Shown: positions 1 through 8,037 of the stretch, in pieces | Layout: each line of letters begins with the position of its first letter | Numbering within the stretch: position 1 is the first letter of the stretch | Virus record (IMG/VR): IMGVR_UViG_3300048908_000137 | Location: 1-24,534 of that record | Length of the DNA: 24,534 nt | Reading direction: 5' to 3' (one strand) | Source: a virus | The notes under the pieces: generated by a model | Database searches by the model: none | What the model was told of the DNA's origin: nothing | Seen by the model: only the letters and a program-made list of their open reading frames with translations | Position numbers and translations under genes: made by a program

Positions 1-60
1 CTGGCCTTGAACGCCAGGGAAAAGCGCGCCGATCAGGGCGCCGATACGGGTTTTCTTCAT
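1..60 (-). CDS. N-terminus of an unidentified gene, truncated by window edge
   Basis: Only the first 20 codons are inside the window, read from an ATG at 60-58 leftwards. The visible start is MKKTRIGALIGALFPGVQGQ: a short positively charged N-terminus followed by a mildly hydrophobic, alanine/glycine-rich stretch. An AGGGGAT ribosome-binding sequence lies just upstream of the ATG. The gene follows the tail-fibre gene in the same direction, so a virion or lysis role is possible by position only. The product cannot be named from 20 residues. Confidence 0.6.
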   Translation of the reverse strand, partial: MKKTRIGALIGALFPGVQGQ

Positions 61-89
61 GGTAATCCCCTGATTAGGCTTTCGCCGGT

Positions 90-116
90 TGTATAGCATT
101 TATTGCAAAAAGTCAA
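90..116 (-). promoter_or_regulatory. Possible minus-strand promoter before the edge gene
   Basis: On the minus strand, TTGACT (116-111) and TATACA (95-90) are separated by 15 bp, short for a sigma-70 promoter. The spacer carries TTTTGCAAT, then AAA, then TGC, which resembles the TTTTGCAATTGC core of the three strong plus-strand promoters with a 3-bp insertion. It lies in the only gap between the tail-fibre gene and the next gene. The -35 overlaps the stop of the fibre gene. Confidence 0.4.
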
Positions 117-1507
117 CGTACGCGCCGCGCGCGTATGAATCCGTCACAAGTCATGGTGCTGACGCCGAACGAGGCCTGCGCGACAAGAAACACAGTAGTA
201 GTAGAAGCCAAAGATACTCTTATCACTGGCGCCGACTGCCGCTGGGCGGTCCCTGTTGTAAATGCTGTGTTAGTTTGCGTAAACGTGCCTAGGCCGCCTA
301 GGGTGGCCGAAACAGTATTCACCCCCTGTGTTAGGCCGTTTACGGTTGTCGTTCCCGCAGGGTTATATTGGACTACCCCGGAGACATCCCAATCGCCCGC
401 AGTAAGACTTACACTCGTGATATTCGCGGGCGTAGCGCTCGTAAGAGAAGTCCCCGTCGTTGTGTTGGAGACGTGCTCGCCTACGCTGCCTGCGTTCGCG
501 TTGTTGTTCGTGGTCGTACCGACGATACCGTTCAGTTGATCGGGCGTGAACGTGCCTGTGGAACTGAGTGTCGTGAACGCGCCGGTACTCGCTGCCGTGT
601 TTCCGATAGGGCCGGGAGACGCGAAGCGCGCCGTAAACCCCGCGCCGGTTACCGCACCACTCGCTGCCAGTGTCGTGAATGTGCCGGCATTGGCCGCCGT
701 GCCTCCTATGGCGGGAGGCGAAGCAAACAGGCTGGTGAATCCCGCGCCGCTAACCGTCGAACTGGCAGACAACGTAGTGAAGGCGCCGGTTGACGGTGTG
801 GTGTTGCCGACAGCCGTGCTGTTCAGGCCGCTTGACGCGGACAGCGTAGTAAAGGCGCCGGTTGACGGCGTGGCATTCCCGACTGCTGTGCTGTTGATAC
901 CGCCCGTCGCACTGAACGTGCCTGTATGCGCCCACGCGCCCGTACCGCTGTTGGACGTGATGCCGCTGATACCGATCGCCTGCCCACCTGTGATCGTGAT
1001 CGCGTTCACGAAACCCGTGAATGCGTCGTTGGCGAATCCCATCGACAGGACCGTCAACCCCCATTGAATGAATGCATTCTTGTTGTTTGCGCTGCGAATG
1101 GAGTCGATAAACTGAACAGTCGGATTCGGGCTGTTGTAGACCTGCGTGCCCGTGGCGGTTACTGCCGGTACCGCGCCACCGGACGCAAACACGCTGCCGG
1201 CTGTCGCCGTCGTAAAGGTGCCTGTGTTCGGCGTGGTCGCGCCAATCGGCGTGTTGTTGATCGAGCCTGTAGTGATCGCGACGCCCGACATCGTGCCGGA
1301 AGTCGCATGCACGGCTGATACAGTCGGATTCGGGTACGTTCCCGACAGATCGCCGCCCGCTGGCCCGGTCGGGTCGCTGGCGACGCTGTTCAGTGCAACG
1401 GTTGTCTGCTGCGCGAGCGAGTTGATAGCAGCCTGCACTTCTTCAGGCGGCACATCGGTGCCCGCGCTGCGCACGACGTACGGAATGATCCGGAATGTGT
1501 CAGACAT
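113..1507 (-). CDS. Repetitive tail-fibre-like protein
   Basis: 464 residues, very rich in Thr, Ser, Gly and Ala, and almost free of Cys. Near residue 50 is the GGDLSGTYPNPTV motif common at the start of phage fibre shafts. The middle (about residues 70-330) is built of degenerate repeats of the form NSTAVGNxTPSTGAFTTLSAS or IGxTAAxTGxFTTL, as expected for a beta-helical or collagen-like fibre shaft. The last ~110 residues are non-repetitive (ITSVSLTAGDWDVSG, later FIRARRVR) and may form the receptor-facing tip. An AGGG ribosome-binding sequence precedes the ATG, and the gene overlaps the metalloprotease gene by 8 bp. The fibre assignment rests on composition and repeats; the receptor is unknown. 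Confidence 0.8.
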   Translation of the reverse strand: MSDTFRIIPYVVRSAGTDVPPEEVQAAINSLAQQTTVALNSVASDPTGPAGGDLSGTYPNPTVSAVHATSGTMSGVAITTGSINNTPIGATTPNTGTFTTATAGSVFASGGAVPAVTATGTQVYNSPNPTVQFIDSIRSANNKNAFIQWGLTVLSMGFANDAFTGFVNAITITGGQAIGISGITSNSGTGAWAHTGTFSATGGINSTAVGNATPSTGAFTTLSASSGLNSTAVGNTTPSTGAFTTLSASSTVSGAGFTSLFASPPAIGGTAANAGTFTTLAASGAVTGAGFTARFASPGPIGNTAASTGAFTTLSSTGTFTPDQLNGIVGTTTNNNANAGSVGEHVSNTTTGTSLTSATPANITSVSLTAGDWDVSGVVQYNPAGTTTVNGLTQGVNTVSATLGGLGTFTQTNTAFTTGTAQRQSAPVIRVSLASTTTVFLVAQASFGVSTMTCDGFIRARRVR

Positions 1508-1835
1508 GAAGAGCCCTTAGCCGTTTGCTTATCGATGGGCGCCCGCCGGGGCAGTGCATCAGCAGGTAAGTCACCAGACCGGGCCCGTAGCCGCATGCTT
1601 TGGCGTACTGATCTGCCTCCAGTTCCTGCGCTTCGCACATCGCGAAAAACTTCTCAGTCTGAAAGAATGCTCGCAGCGTCAGGAACCACAGAAGCCTGGT
1701 GCGCACGTGCTTATGGTGCAAGTGGCCGCGCTCGTGCGCCAGAATCGCGTTCTGCTCGAAGCGCGACAGAACGGCGAACTGGTCGCCCGTCTGTATTGTG
1801 CCCCACGGCGTCACGCGTGCGCAGAAGTCTTTCAT
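1500..1835 (-). CDS. Small M48-like HExxH metalloprotease-type protein
   Basis: 111 residues. The sequence AHERGHLHHKH (residues 33-43) contains the zinc-protease motif HExxH (His34, Glu35, His38). A second motif, ELEADQYAKACGYG (71-84), matches the E..AD segment that supplies the third zinc ligand in M48-type peptidases. A hydrophobic stretch (RLLWFLTLRAFF, about 47-58) lies between them. The protein is much shorter than typical M48 enzymes, so it is a minimal catalytic core. It starts on ATGA shared with the portal stop and ends inside the start of the fibre gene. Position among virion genes suggests processing of a structural protein or cell-envelope entry, but that is inference. A protein that keeps the fold without activity is also possible. 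Confidence 0.7.
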   Translation of the reverse strand: MKDFCARVTPWGTIQTGDQFAVLSRFEQNAILAHERGHLHHKHVRTRLLWFLTLRAFFQTEKFFAMCEAQELEADQYAKACGYGPGLVTYLLMHCPGGRPSISKRLRALHV

Positions 1836-4012
1836 CGCGGCCCCATCTGCGGGTCCTGCACCTGATCCGGATGGACTGCACCGGGAGGCGACTGCGGACG
1901 CGGCTGACCGGGCTGCGCGCCGGGGCGCGGTGTGCCTGCCACGCCGGGGCCCGCGCCGCCGGGTACGCCCGGTTGGCCCTGTGGTGCACCCAGCTGCTTC
2001 TGCATCTTCTGGTTCATGGCCTGCTGGTGCGCCTGAATGTGCGCGCGGAACAGGCCGTGCGGATCGCCTGTCAGCGTCGCGCCTTGCATATGCTCTGCGA
2101 TGTGCCGCTGGTCGTCGTCCGCCGGATGCACTTCGGCAGGCAAGCCGTTGTGCATCATCAGGTTTTCATCGCTTGGCTCGACGTGGAACAGGTTGCGTTC
2201 ATCGATCAGGATGCGCGGGCCGACTTCCGGGCCGAAGATCTGTTCTGTGCCCATTTCCAGAATGGGGCCCACGTTCAGACGACGCCCGTCCAGTTGTTGT
2301 GGCGGGATGCCTCGCAAGACGTTCATCCATGCAATCATCTGCTGCATGCGCTGCATGCCCGTCTGGTAGGCCGTGCCGCACCAACGGAAGAAGTATCGCT
2401 CGTTGAACGCCTGCACGGGAATCTCTTCCTGCTTGGCGCGCGCGCCGACTTCGCCCATTGTGACCACGGTCAGTTCCTTCGTGCGGAACTGTCGGTCAAG
2501 TTCGAACATGCGCTCAAGCAACGGGTTCAGGATGCAGCCTTCGTAGCGCTTTGCGTGGTCGATGATGTTCGACTGCTGTTCCTGCGCCTGGGCTGCGGCC
2601 TGCGCCTGATTCTTGCGGCCTGCTGGCATCTTGCCGAGCATGGCATCGTTGACTTCCATGCTCTCGTTGATCTGCGCCTTGATCGCCTGACAGAGTGCCA
2701 CGGCATCCTTGTAGATAGCCGGGAACTGCGCAAACTGCGTCTTCTGCGGATCGGTCAGCCACACGGCGGCCAGGCCCATCACCATTGACTGGTAATTAGG
2801 ATTGGCTAACGGATCGGTCATCACGATAGGCAGAAGCGCGTACTGCGCGCTGTCTTGCCCCATGTTCCAGTAGTCGTTCAGGTTCCATTGCAGGTACTTG
2901 ACCGGTTCGACGCGCGAGGTGCCGTAGATGGTTCCCTGAATCCGTTCGACGGGCGCTGTAATGATCGGGCGCTTCTTCGACCAGAACGGGTTCCGGATGA
3001 TGCCAAGAATGACTTCCGGGCCGGCGTAGTAGACGAAGCACGGTTCCTTGCCGCGCCCATCTTCCAGTTCAAGATTCGTGTGTACCTCATAGACCAGCGC
3101 GTACTTGTACGTGCCTTCCGTGCGTACGCCCGCGTCCGCCGTGCGTCGTTTATTCGGGACACGCTTCTGACGACTTCCGTCCGGTTCGTTCAGATTGTCC
3201 ATGATTTCTTTCGCGTTCCAGCCGACGAATACACCTTCATCGATGAACTGCTGGACGGATTCCTTCGACAGGCGCAGCCGTACCGCCGTAGCGGTCGCGC
3301 GCTCGATGTCGTTCACAGTCGGCGGGTAAACGGCCAGATCATCAACCGCCATCGGCGTGATGTCCGGCATTTCGTCAACAACTTCCGTCTCTTCCGTGTC
3401 CCACTCTTCTTCAGCCGTCACGTCTTCAACGTCAACGCCCGCCTCTTCATCGCTCAGGATTGGCGGTTTCTTGACGAGTTCCGTCACGCGGCGCGTCGTC
3501 TTCATCCAATCGATGTACAGCAGCCATTGGCCGGACACATCGCCCGACAGCAGATCCGCGCGAACGATATCCTTCAGATTCGTTTTACGGATGTAGTGCT
3601 CTAGAAGGGCAAGTGTGGGGAAAGGCGTAACGCTAGCCGGCCCCACGGCGTCAACGTGTTTATAGTTGGCGGGGAACAAAGTGGCAAGTGTGCGCTTGCA
3701 ACGCGCGTTGATTGCATCCCGGACCGCAGGAATATAACACTGGCTATTTCCGGTGTACTGCTGGTTCTCGTCGGGGCGGGCATTGTAGATATTCCAGTAC
3801 TCTTCAACCCAGTCGGACTGCTGCTGTTTGTTTTCATAGCACTTCTGGATTTTCGGATAGAGCTTCGCCGCGTCGATGTACGCATCGGAAGACAGGTCTT
3901 CCGCGAAATTCTCAATCTCTTCCCCTGTCCGCTCAGCGTCAATCGCCCGGCTATCGACAGTTTCGATGACGGGCTGTTCGTCCTTCTTTTCTTCTTTCTT
4001 TTTGCGCGCCAT
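1832..4012 (-). CDS. Portal protein
   Basis: 726 residues. The portal is the dodecameric ring at the capsid vertex through which the terminase packs DNA and to which the tail attaches. A lysine/glutamate-rich N-terminus (MARKKKEEKKDEQP) is followed by a long alpha/beta body with portal-type features: early aromatic, polar segments (WVEEYWNIYNARPDENQQY), then NDYWNMGQDSAQYALLPIV near the middle, then a long alpha-helical part rich in Gln, Met and Glu. The last ~70 residues are Pro/Gly/Gln-rich and probably disordered. Length fits the large portals of P22-like podoviruses. The ATG shares one base (TAATG) with the stop of the preceding 71-residue gene. The large terminase lies upstream in the same operon, which supports the call. 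Confidence 0.82.
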   Translation of the reverse strand: MARKKKEEKKDEQPVIETVDSRAIDAERTGEEIENFAEDLSSDAYIDAAKLYPKIQKCYENKQQQSDWVEEYWNIYNARPDENQQYTGNSQCYIPAVRDAINARCKRTLATLFPANYKHVDAVGPASVTPFPTLALLEHYIRKTNLKDIVRADLLSGDVSGQWLLYIDWMKTTRRVTELVKKPPILSDEEAGVDVEDVTAEEEWDTEETEVVDEMPDITPMAVDDLAVYPPTVNDIERATATAVRLRLSKESVQQFIDEGVFVGWNAKEIMDNLNEPDGSRQKRVPNKRRTADAGVRTEGTYKYALVYEVHTNLELEDGRGKEPCFVYYAGPEVILGIIRNPFWSKKRPIITAPVERIQGTIYGTSRVEPVKYLQWNLNDYWNMGQDSAQYALLPIVMTDPLANPNYQSMVMGLAAVWLTDPQKTQFAQFPAIYKDAVALCQAIKAQINESMEVNDAMLGKMPAGRKNQAQAAAQAQEQQSNIIDHAKRYEGCILNPLLERMFELDRQFRTKELTVVTMGEVGARAKQEEIPVQAFNERYFFRWCGTAYQTGMQRMQQMIAWMNVLRGIPPQQLDGRRLNVGPILEMGTEQIFGPEVGPRILIDERNLFHVEPSDENLMMHNGLPAEVHPADDDQRHIAEHMQGATLTGDPHGLFRAHIQAHQQAMNQKMQKQLGAPQGQPGVPGGAGPGVAGTPRPGAQPGQPRPQSPPGAVHPDQVQDPQMGPR

Positions 4013-4227
4013 TACCCGATCACTTTTCCGGCCAGCTTGCGTGCGAGGGAACTGCCCGTGTTACGGTCAGCCGGCGTGCGCGCGGGCCGGTCATCTTCTT
4101 CCGGCTTCTTCGACGTGCGTCCGTACGGCGTCTTGCTGTCTGCCCACATCTTGCCGCTGCGCAGATCAACCGATTGCGACCAGTTGCGCCCGCTGTTGCC
4201 GCGCATGTCCTTCTTCGATGCTTTCAT
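4012..4227 (-). CDS. Small basic protein between terminase and portal
   Basis: 71 residues, rich in Lys, Arg, Ser and Gly, with no obvious fold or membrane segment (starts MKASKKDMRGNSGRNW, ends ARKLAGKVIG). It starts at an ATG overlapping the stop of the previous small gene (ATGA), with GGGGCGG just upstream, and its TAA stop overlaps the portal ATG. It is the last of four consecutive tiny basic genes between the large terminase and the portal. The coupling at both ends supports it as real. Function is unknown; a head-assembly or DNA-contacting role is a guess from charge and position. Confidence 0.65.
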   Translation of the reverse strand: MKASKKDMRGNSGRNWSQSVDLRSGKMWADSKTPYGRTSKKPEEDDRPARTPADRNTGSSLARKLAGKVIG

Positions 4228-4379
4228 TTCCGCCCCTTCGGTTTGACGTCGGCGTGCCGCGCGATGATCTTGCGCTTCGCGCCCATCGGCGGGAGCTTGG
4301 CGCCCTTGCCCGGCGTCTTGCGCGTGTCGCGCTCCGGGCCCTGGCTGCCTTCACTCTTGTGATGGTCGCGATAGCCCAC
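4224..4379 (-). CDS. Tiny basic protein (51 aa), GTG start
   Basis: 51 residues, GYRDHHKSEGSQGPERD at the front and ending DVKPKGRK, with many Lys/Arg and Gly. The likely start is GTG at 4379, because no ATG lies near the previous stop; the frame is also open further upstream, so the start is uncertain. The stop overlaps the ATG of the 71-residue gene (ATGA). It is the third of the four-gene basic cluster. No family is recognised. Confidence comes from the tight packing and from filling an otherwise empty gap in the operon. Confidence 0.5.
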   Translation of the reverse strand: MGYRDHHKSEGSQGPERDTRKTPGKGAKLPPMGAKRKIIARHADVKPKGRK

Positions 4380-4381
4380 GA

Positions 4382-4531
4382 TCAGCCGCCCATCTTGCCT
4401 TTGGTGGTTCGATGCTTCTCGGTGCGCTCACCGCGCTCCGGCATCTTGCCGCCTTTCTTGACCTGTTCGGGCGTGGCCTTTTTGCCCGGCGCGGTGTATA
4501 CACGCGACATGCGGCCTTTCTTGCCTTCCAT
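4382..4531 (-). CDS. Tiny basic protein (49 aa)
   Basis: 49 residues, very basic and glycine-rich (starts MEGKKGRMSRVYTAPGKK, ends HRTTKGKMGG). About a third of the residues are Lys or Arg. Its ATG overlaps the TGA of the preceding gene (TGATG), a sign of translational coupling. There is no hydrophobic core, so the chain is probably disordered or folds only on a partner such as DNA or a capsid protein. The family is not recognised. Confidence 0.55.
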   Translation of the reverse strand: MEGKKGRMSRVYTAPGKKATPEQVKKGGKMPERGERTEKHRTTKGKMGG

Positions 4532-4692
4532 CACAGACCGTTGCGGCGCATTTTTTCGCGCATCGGGCCACCCTGAAGCTTCTCAGGAACGCTGGTCGGC
4601 TTGCCGTGCGCGCCGCCCTGCTGTTCGCCCTTGTAGAAGGCGGTCGGGTTTTGCGTGGGGGCTTTCGGGACAATCGTACGGGAAACGGCCAT
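4531..4692 (-). CDS. Small protein (53 aa) downstream of terminase
   Basis: 53 residues (starts MAVSRTIVPKAPTQNPTAFY, ends REKMRRNGL), rich in Pro, Gly, Lys and Gln. It has a strong ribosome-binding sequence, AAGGAG, which lies within the last codons of the large terminase, and a well-placed ATG at 4692. It is the first of four tiny coupled genes before the portal. Small proteins at this spot occur in several podovirus-like genomes, but no family is recognised here. A minor head or packaging accessory role is plausible only from position. Confidence 0.6.
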   Translation of the reverse strand: MAVSRTIVPKAPTQNPTAFYKGEQQGGAHGKPTSVPEKLQGGPMREKMRRNGL

Positions 4693-4694
4693 GA

Positions 4695-6695
4695 CTATCT
4701 CCTTGGGAGAGAGGTAAAGTATTGAGCACCATGCGGATTCATAGCAGAATGCAGGTCTTCCGGCAAGGTGTTTTGACGCGATGTTAGCACAAATACTGCT
4801 GCCTCAAGCCCTTCAAGCAAGGTGCGATGTGCGCCGCGCTCCGGCTCCTGCGACTGTTGCCCGGTCTTGCTGACCTGATAGCAATACCCACCCGCCAGCG
4901 CGTTGAGCGTCTGCCGCGCGTTGCTGTCCACGAGGAAGAGGCGCTTGCCCTTGCTCTCCGTGCGGATCATGGGTGACAGCGCGCCGCGCGCCATCGTCGG
5001 ATAGGCCCCGCGCATCGGGTTCATTTTCGAAGTTCGCAGGGCCGTCATCAGCGGCAGGCGGTCCGCCTGGTCGGCCACGTCGCCCGGCACCCAGCATGTC
5101 AGCCTTGCTCTCGGGAAAGCTGCGCGTACAAGTTGCAGCACGTCCGGTACAGCCTGCGCTGGCACGACTGGCGAAATCCAGTCGGCAACCACGGCCAGTC
5201 GCTCACCCTCAACAGCCACAAGCGCCGCCGTAGTCTCGCTCCCGTTCGCGTTGAAGCAGAGCGCCATTGCATCGCGGGCAGAAGGTTCATATCCGTCGAT
5301 GATGTTCCAGCTTCCGAAGTCTTCATAAACCGGAACTCCTGAAAAGACCCGCTGCGCGTACGCCAGCGCGTTGAGAATGTCGCGCTTGCCCGACGGAAAG
5401 TTGAGAATCTCCGCGACCAGCTGCTTGTGCTGGCCCGGGCCGCCGACCAGAACAATGTCTCCGGCTTCGAAGAACGGCTGAAGCCCCATGATGAACTGTT
5501 CTTTCGAACGGTCCTGCGGCGCCTGAATCGCTTTCAGCGGCAGGCTCACCCCGCGCCGGAGCATCTCCGCACGCATCGGCTGGAGCAACCACTCGTCCAG
5601 CGAGTTCTTTTCAATCGCCACATTGGCATCATCAAACCGGCGCGACGTGTCGAACGCATCCGCGATTATCTGATCGGGTTTCCAGTACTCGCCGGAACTT
5701 GCGTGCACGTAGATGCGGGTGCCGAGTCGGCTAAGCACCACACGGCCAGTGCGGTCGCTACTGGTAACACTCGCCGTTCTGGCAGGGTCAACGACAAGCG
5801 TCTTAGGAAGCCACGGCGCGGGGTCGATTGCGATTTCACGGATGTGTTCACTCTCGAAAGGTTTGTCCTGGCTGCCGATCGCCATCAGCATGTATTCCTG
5901 CATGAACCCGCGCAGCTGGCCGGCGGACTCCATCTTGTCGCGCTCGCGCCGCACCCACTCCATCGGGTAGCGTTCCGGCCACGTGGCGACGGTTGTCGGG
6001 TCGTCGATATCCCCGTTGCAGATCGGGAACCGCATGCTGGTCCAGAACCGGTCGCCGCGCAACCGCGTAATCATGCAGTCTTCGGCCAGCGGGGTCCCTG
6101 TCACGCGGATTTTCCCCTTCTCCTTGTCCATCGCGGGCATCAGTTCAAGGTAGATCTTGCGCATGCTGGCATCTACCGCCGCCTTGTCCTTGACGCGTTC
6201 CTTGTTCTCGATGTCGTCCAGGTACGCGCGGTCAGGCCGCAGATCATGCCACTTGAACCCCCGGATTTCTTCTTCCCACCCGTGGGCCTCGATCAGCACG
6301 CCGTTCGGGAGTTCGAACTGGTGTTCGTTCCAGAGATGCCCGGACACCTTCAGCTTGCCAAAGAGACTCGCCAGCTTCATGTTCCGCGACGCCTCGAACT
6401 TGATCGCCTCCAGTCGCTGGCATGCCTTCGTGTACGTCTCACCAATGATGATGCAATAGCCGAAGTTGCCGAGGCATGCCTCCAGCAACAGGAACTCTTC
6501 CGACAACGTTGACTTCCCACCTTCCCGGAACATCTCGATCAGCACATACTCGTCCTGCGCGCGCCACGCGTCCATGATCTGCACGTGCGCCGCCGGCGAG
6601 TTCTGTGGATGCCGGTGCGGGAACACCATCGCTGACGCCAGCGCCCGGTCTTCCGAGATGATGCGTAAGGTTGCTGCTGAAGTCAGACCTGTCAC
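4695..6695 (-). CDS. terL: Terminase large subunit
   Basis: 666 residues. TerL is the ATP-driven motor and nuclease that cuts concatemeric phage DNA and packs it through the portal. The N-terminal ATPase has a Walker A-like segment FREGGKSTLSEE (about 56-67), a Walker B segment RAYLDDIEN (156-164) and a coupling motif VTGTP (198-202). The C-terminal nuclease begins around TLVVDPAR (first acidic residue near 303), with a further acidic segment in VAIEKNSLDEWLL. The start is GTG at 6695, which shares GTGA with the stop of the preceding virion gene; the next in-frame Met would remove conserved sequence. The C-terminus extends past the usual nuclease end with AALVAVEGERLAVVADW and a further ~150 residues. 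The final codons carry the ribosome-binding site of the next gene. Confidence 0.88.
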   Translation of the reverse strand: MTGLTSAATLRIISEDRALASAMVFPHRHPQNSPAAHVQIMDAWRAQDEYVLIEMFREGGKSTLSEEFLLLEACLGNFGYCIIIGETYTKACQRLEAIKFEASRNMKLASLFGKLKVSGHLWNEHQFELPNGVLIEAHGWEEEIRGFKWHDLRPDRAYLDDIENKERVKDKAAVDASMRKIYLELMPAMDKEKGKIRVTGTPLAEDCMITRLRGDRFWTSMRFPICNGDIDDPTTVATWPERYPMEWVRRERDKMESAGQLRGFMQEYMLMAIGSQDKPFESEHIREIAIDPAPWLPKTLVVDPARTASVTSSDRTGRVVLSRLGTRIYVHASSGEYWKPDQIIADAFDTSRRFDDANVAIEKNSLDEWLLQPMRAEMLRRGVSLPLKAIQAPQDRSKEQFIMGLQPFFEAGDIVLVGGPGQHKQLVAEILNFPSGKRDILNALAYAQRVFSGVPVYEDFGSWNIIDGYEPSARDAMALCFNANGSETTAALVAVEGERLAVVADWISPVVPAQAVPDVLQLVRAAFPRARLTCWVPGDVADQADRLPLMTALRTSKMNPMRGAYPTMARGALSPMIRTESKGKRLFLVDSNARQTLNALAGGYCYQVSKTGQQSQEPERGAHRTLLEGLEAAVFVLTSRQNTLPEDLHSAMNPHGAQYFTSLPRR

Positions 6696-7474
6696 AGCAG
6701 ATCCACGTTGTCGATCAGAATCCCCTCGAACGCCGAGTACCCTTCCACTGTGCCCGTCACCGCCTTTACGCGGTTCGTCAGTGTCGTCTTCTCAGGCACC
6801 AGCGCCCCTACGATCACACTGCGCTGAACCGGAAACAGCGGCCCCGCGATGTACTCGCTGGTCGTCTGGATGGTGTTCGCGATGAAGTTCATGCGCGTGA
6901 AGCTGAACACGATATCCGTCGTCGTTCCCGTGCCGCCGCACTCCAGCAACAGGTCCGTCACCAGCAGCGTGAACCCCGCCGGCACGGTGTAGATCGCCTG
7001 CTTCGCATACCCGTACCCGGCCCGGGCGATGGCCTGCGTAGCCCCCGCGCCCGTCACGCGCAACGTCACATCCCCCGCGTTGGTCATGCCGCTGCCGCCA
7101 CTGGCAAGGTTCAGGCTGTTCACGCGCAGATACTGCTTCGTGCTCTGTACGGGCGTCACGCCCGCCATTGTCAGCGTCTCGCTGATAACGTTGTAGTTCG
7201 CGTCCAGTCCCGTGAGGGTGAACGTCCGTGCGCCCGTACCCGCCGCCGTGTCGTTCGCGCTCGCCGAGAGAATCTCCAGCGTGACGGCTGCCGCCTGAAA
7301 CGGGTACGCCCCGCTCCCCTCCCACACGTCAGCACCCGCCGTCACCGGGCTAGGATGATGTCCGTACACCGCAATCCGGCTATGCCCGCCAATGCGGTTC
7401 AAGGTCGCGGCCAGCGGGAACACGATCTGTACCGGGTCCTGCGCGACGTTCTTCAAGTATCCATTGTTCGCCAT
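6692..7474 (-). CDS. Beta-rich virion structural protein (putative)
   Basis: 260 residues, starting MANNGYLKNVAQDPVQIVFP at an ATG with a strong AGGAGGG ribosome-binding site; a longer in-frame reading upstream lacks such a site. The sequence is rich in Thr, Val, Gly and Ala. A central portion (AVTLEILSASANDTAAGTG, then TFTLTGLDANYNVISETL) has the pattern seen in a widespread family of phage virion proteins, and the whole looks all-beta. It is the first gene of the minus-strand structural operon, directly before the large terminase. It could be a head decoration, neck or tail component; the sequence does not decide. No enzyme motif is visible. Confidence 0.65.
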   Translation of the reverse strand: MANNGYLKNVAQDPVQIVFPLAATLNRIGGHSRIAVYGHHPSPVTAGADVWEGSGAYPFQAAAVTLEILSASANDTAAGTGARTFTLTGLDANYNVISETLTMAGVTPVQSTKQYLRVNSLNLASGGSGMTNAGDVTLRVTGAGATQAIARAGYGYAKQAIYTVPAGFTLLVTDLLLECGGTGTTTDIVFSFTRMNFIANTIQTTSEYIAGPLFPVQRSVIVGALVPEKTTLTNRVKAVTGTVEGYSAFEGILIDNVDLL

Positions 7475-7771
7475 ATACCCTCCTGGGGGTTTCGCGCGAT
7501 TATAGCCCGCGTGTTGCGGATCGCGGACTGGAATTATTTTCCATCGGTGTTTTTCCGGTGCGCGGTTCGGGAAACACGTCTCCAAATTTAGCCACCCGTC
7601 CGGCGGGGAGGGCCAGGGTTCCCAGAGTTTGAGAATGCTTTTCATTCCGGACCGAGAACCCCGATTCGACAGGCGAAAGTTCGATAGTTTCCATTATGTC
7701 AAATCGTTGTGCATTGCACCAATCGTTTAGAATCAATGACTTAGCGGAAGTGCACATGCACAGACGCATTA
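7475..7771. other. Leader region without a confident gene
   Basis: About 300 bp upstream of the structural operon. A minus-strand reading frame from an ATG at 7694 to 7500 (64 residues, starting METIELSPVESGF) is open but lacks any ribosome-binding sequence, so it is not called. The region holds the TATAAT-based promoter candidate near 7500 and another near 7700. No stable terminator hairpin was seen. Confidence 0.4.
7499..7528 (-). promoter_or_regulatory. Possible promoter of the structural operon
   Basis: A perfect TATAAT lies on the minus strand at 7504-7499, followed by an AGGAGGG ribosome-binding site and the ATG of the first structural gene at 7474. The -35 region is poor: GTCCGC at 7528-7523 would give an 18-bp spacer. 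A weak -35 could mean activation by a phage factor. A second candidate, TTGGTG (7722-7717) with CATAAT (7698-7693) and an 18-bp spacer, lies further upstream. Confidence 0.4.
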
Positions 7772-7975
7772 TCAGACCGTGATTTGCTGGCCTAGGCAAT
7801 CATTATTCGCTGTTACGTTATAGCGTTCCGCAAGCCGCTGATCGATGTTTTCGAGACGCGCGGAGGGGGTCACTTCGCCACCAATTCCCAATTTGCGTAT
7901 GGCGAACCCTTTCGCTATTCGCAAGACTTTCGACGGCGCTCGCGCGTCCATAATGCGTAACTGCGTCAGTTGCAT
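7772..7975 (-). CDS. Small hypothetical protein (67 aa)
   Basis: 67 residues from an ATG at 7975 (starts MQLTQLRIMDARAPSK, later SARLENIDQRLAERYN). AAGGAAA lies 6-7 bases upstream of the ATG as a ribosome-binding site. Composition is that of a soluble, basic, mostly helical protein. It reads away from the plus-strand gene at 8038, and the GCAATTGC palindrome of the promoter at 7985-8012 lies about 25 bp upstream of its start, so a shared regulator is conceivable. No family is recognised, and it could be a chance ORF. Confidence 0.4.
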   Translation of the reverse strand: MQLTQLRIMDARAPSKVLRIAKGFAIRKLGIGGEVTPSARLENIDQRLAERYNVTANNDCLGQQITV

Positions 7976-7984
7976 TTGTTTTCC

Positions 7985-8012
7985 TTGCTCTTCGTTTTGC
8001 AATTGCTATACT
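7985..8012 (+). promoter_or_regulatory. Shared-type promoter, copy 1
   Basis: TTGCTC (7985-7990) and TATACT (8007-8012) with a 16-bp spacer. The spacer and -10 carry CGTTTTGCAATTGCTATACT (7993-8012), nearly identical to segments at 8674 and 19040. The TGC before the -10 makes it an extended -10 promoter. GCAATTGC (7999-8006) is an 8-bp palindrome, a possible operator. It drives the small-gene operon starting at 8038. Confidence 0.75.
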
Positions 8013-8037
8013 GGAATCTCCACAACAGGAGACCATC

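Noticed and set aside
1535-2788. Long plus-strand open frame (417 codons)
   Set aside because: It lies antisense to the portal and protease genes, has an Arg/His/Leu/Ala composition typical of GC-rich antisense frames, and has no ribosome-binding site.
5427-6512. Long plus-strand open frame (361 codons)
   Set aside because: Antisense shadow of the large terminase, which has clear motor and nuclease motifs.
7500-7694. Minus-strand frame starting METIELSP
   Set aside because: No ribosome-binding sequence, and it covers the likely promoter of the structural operon.
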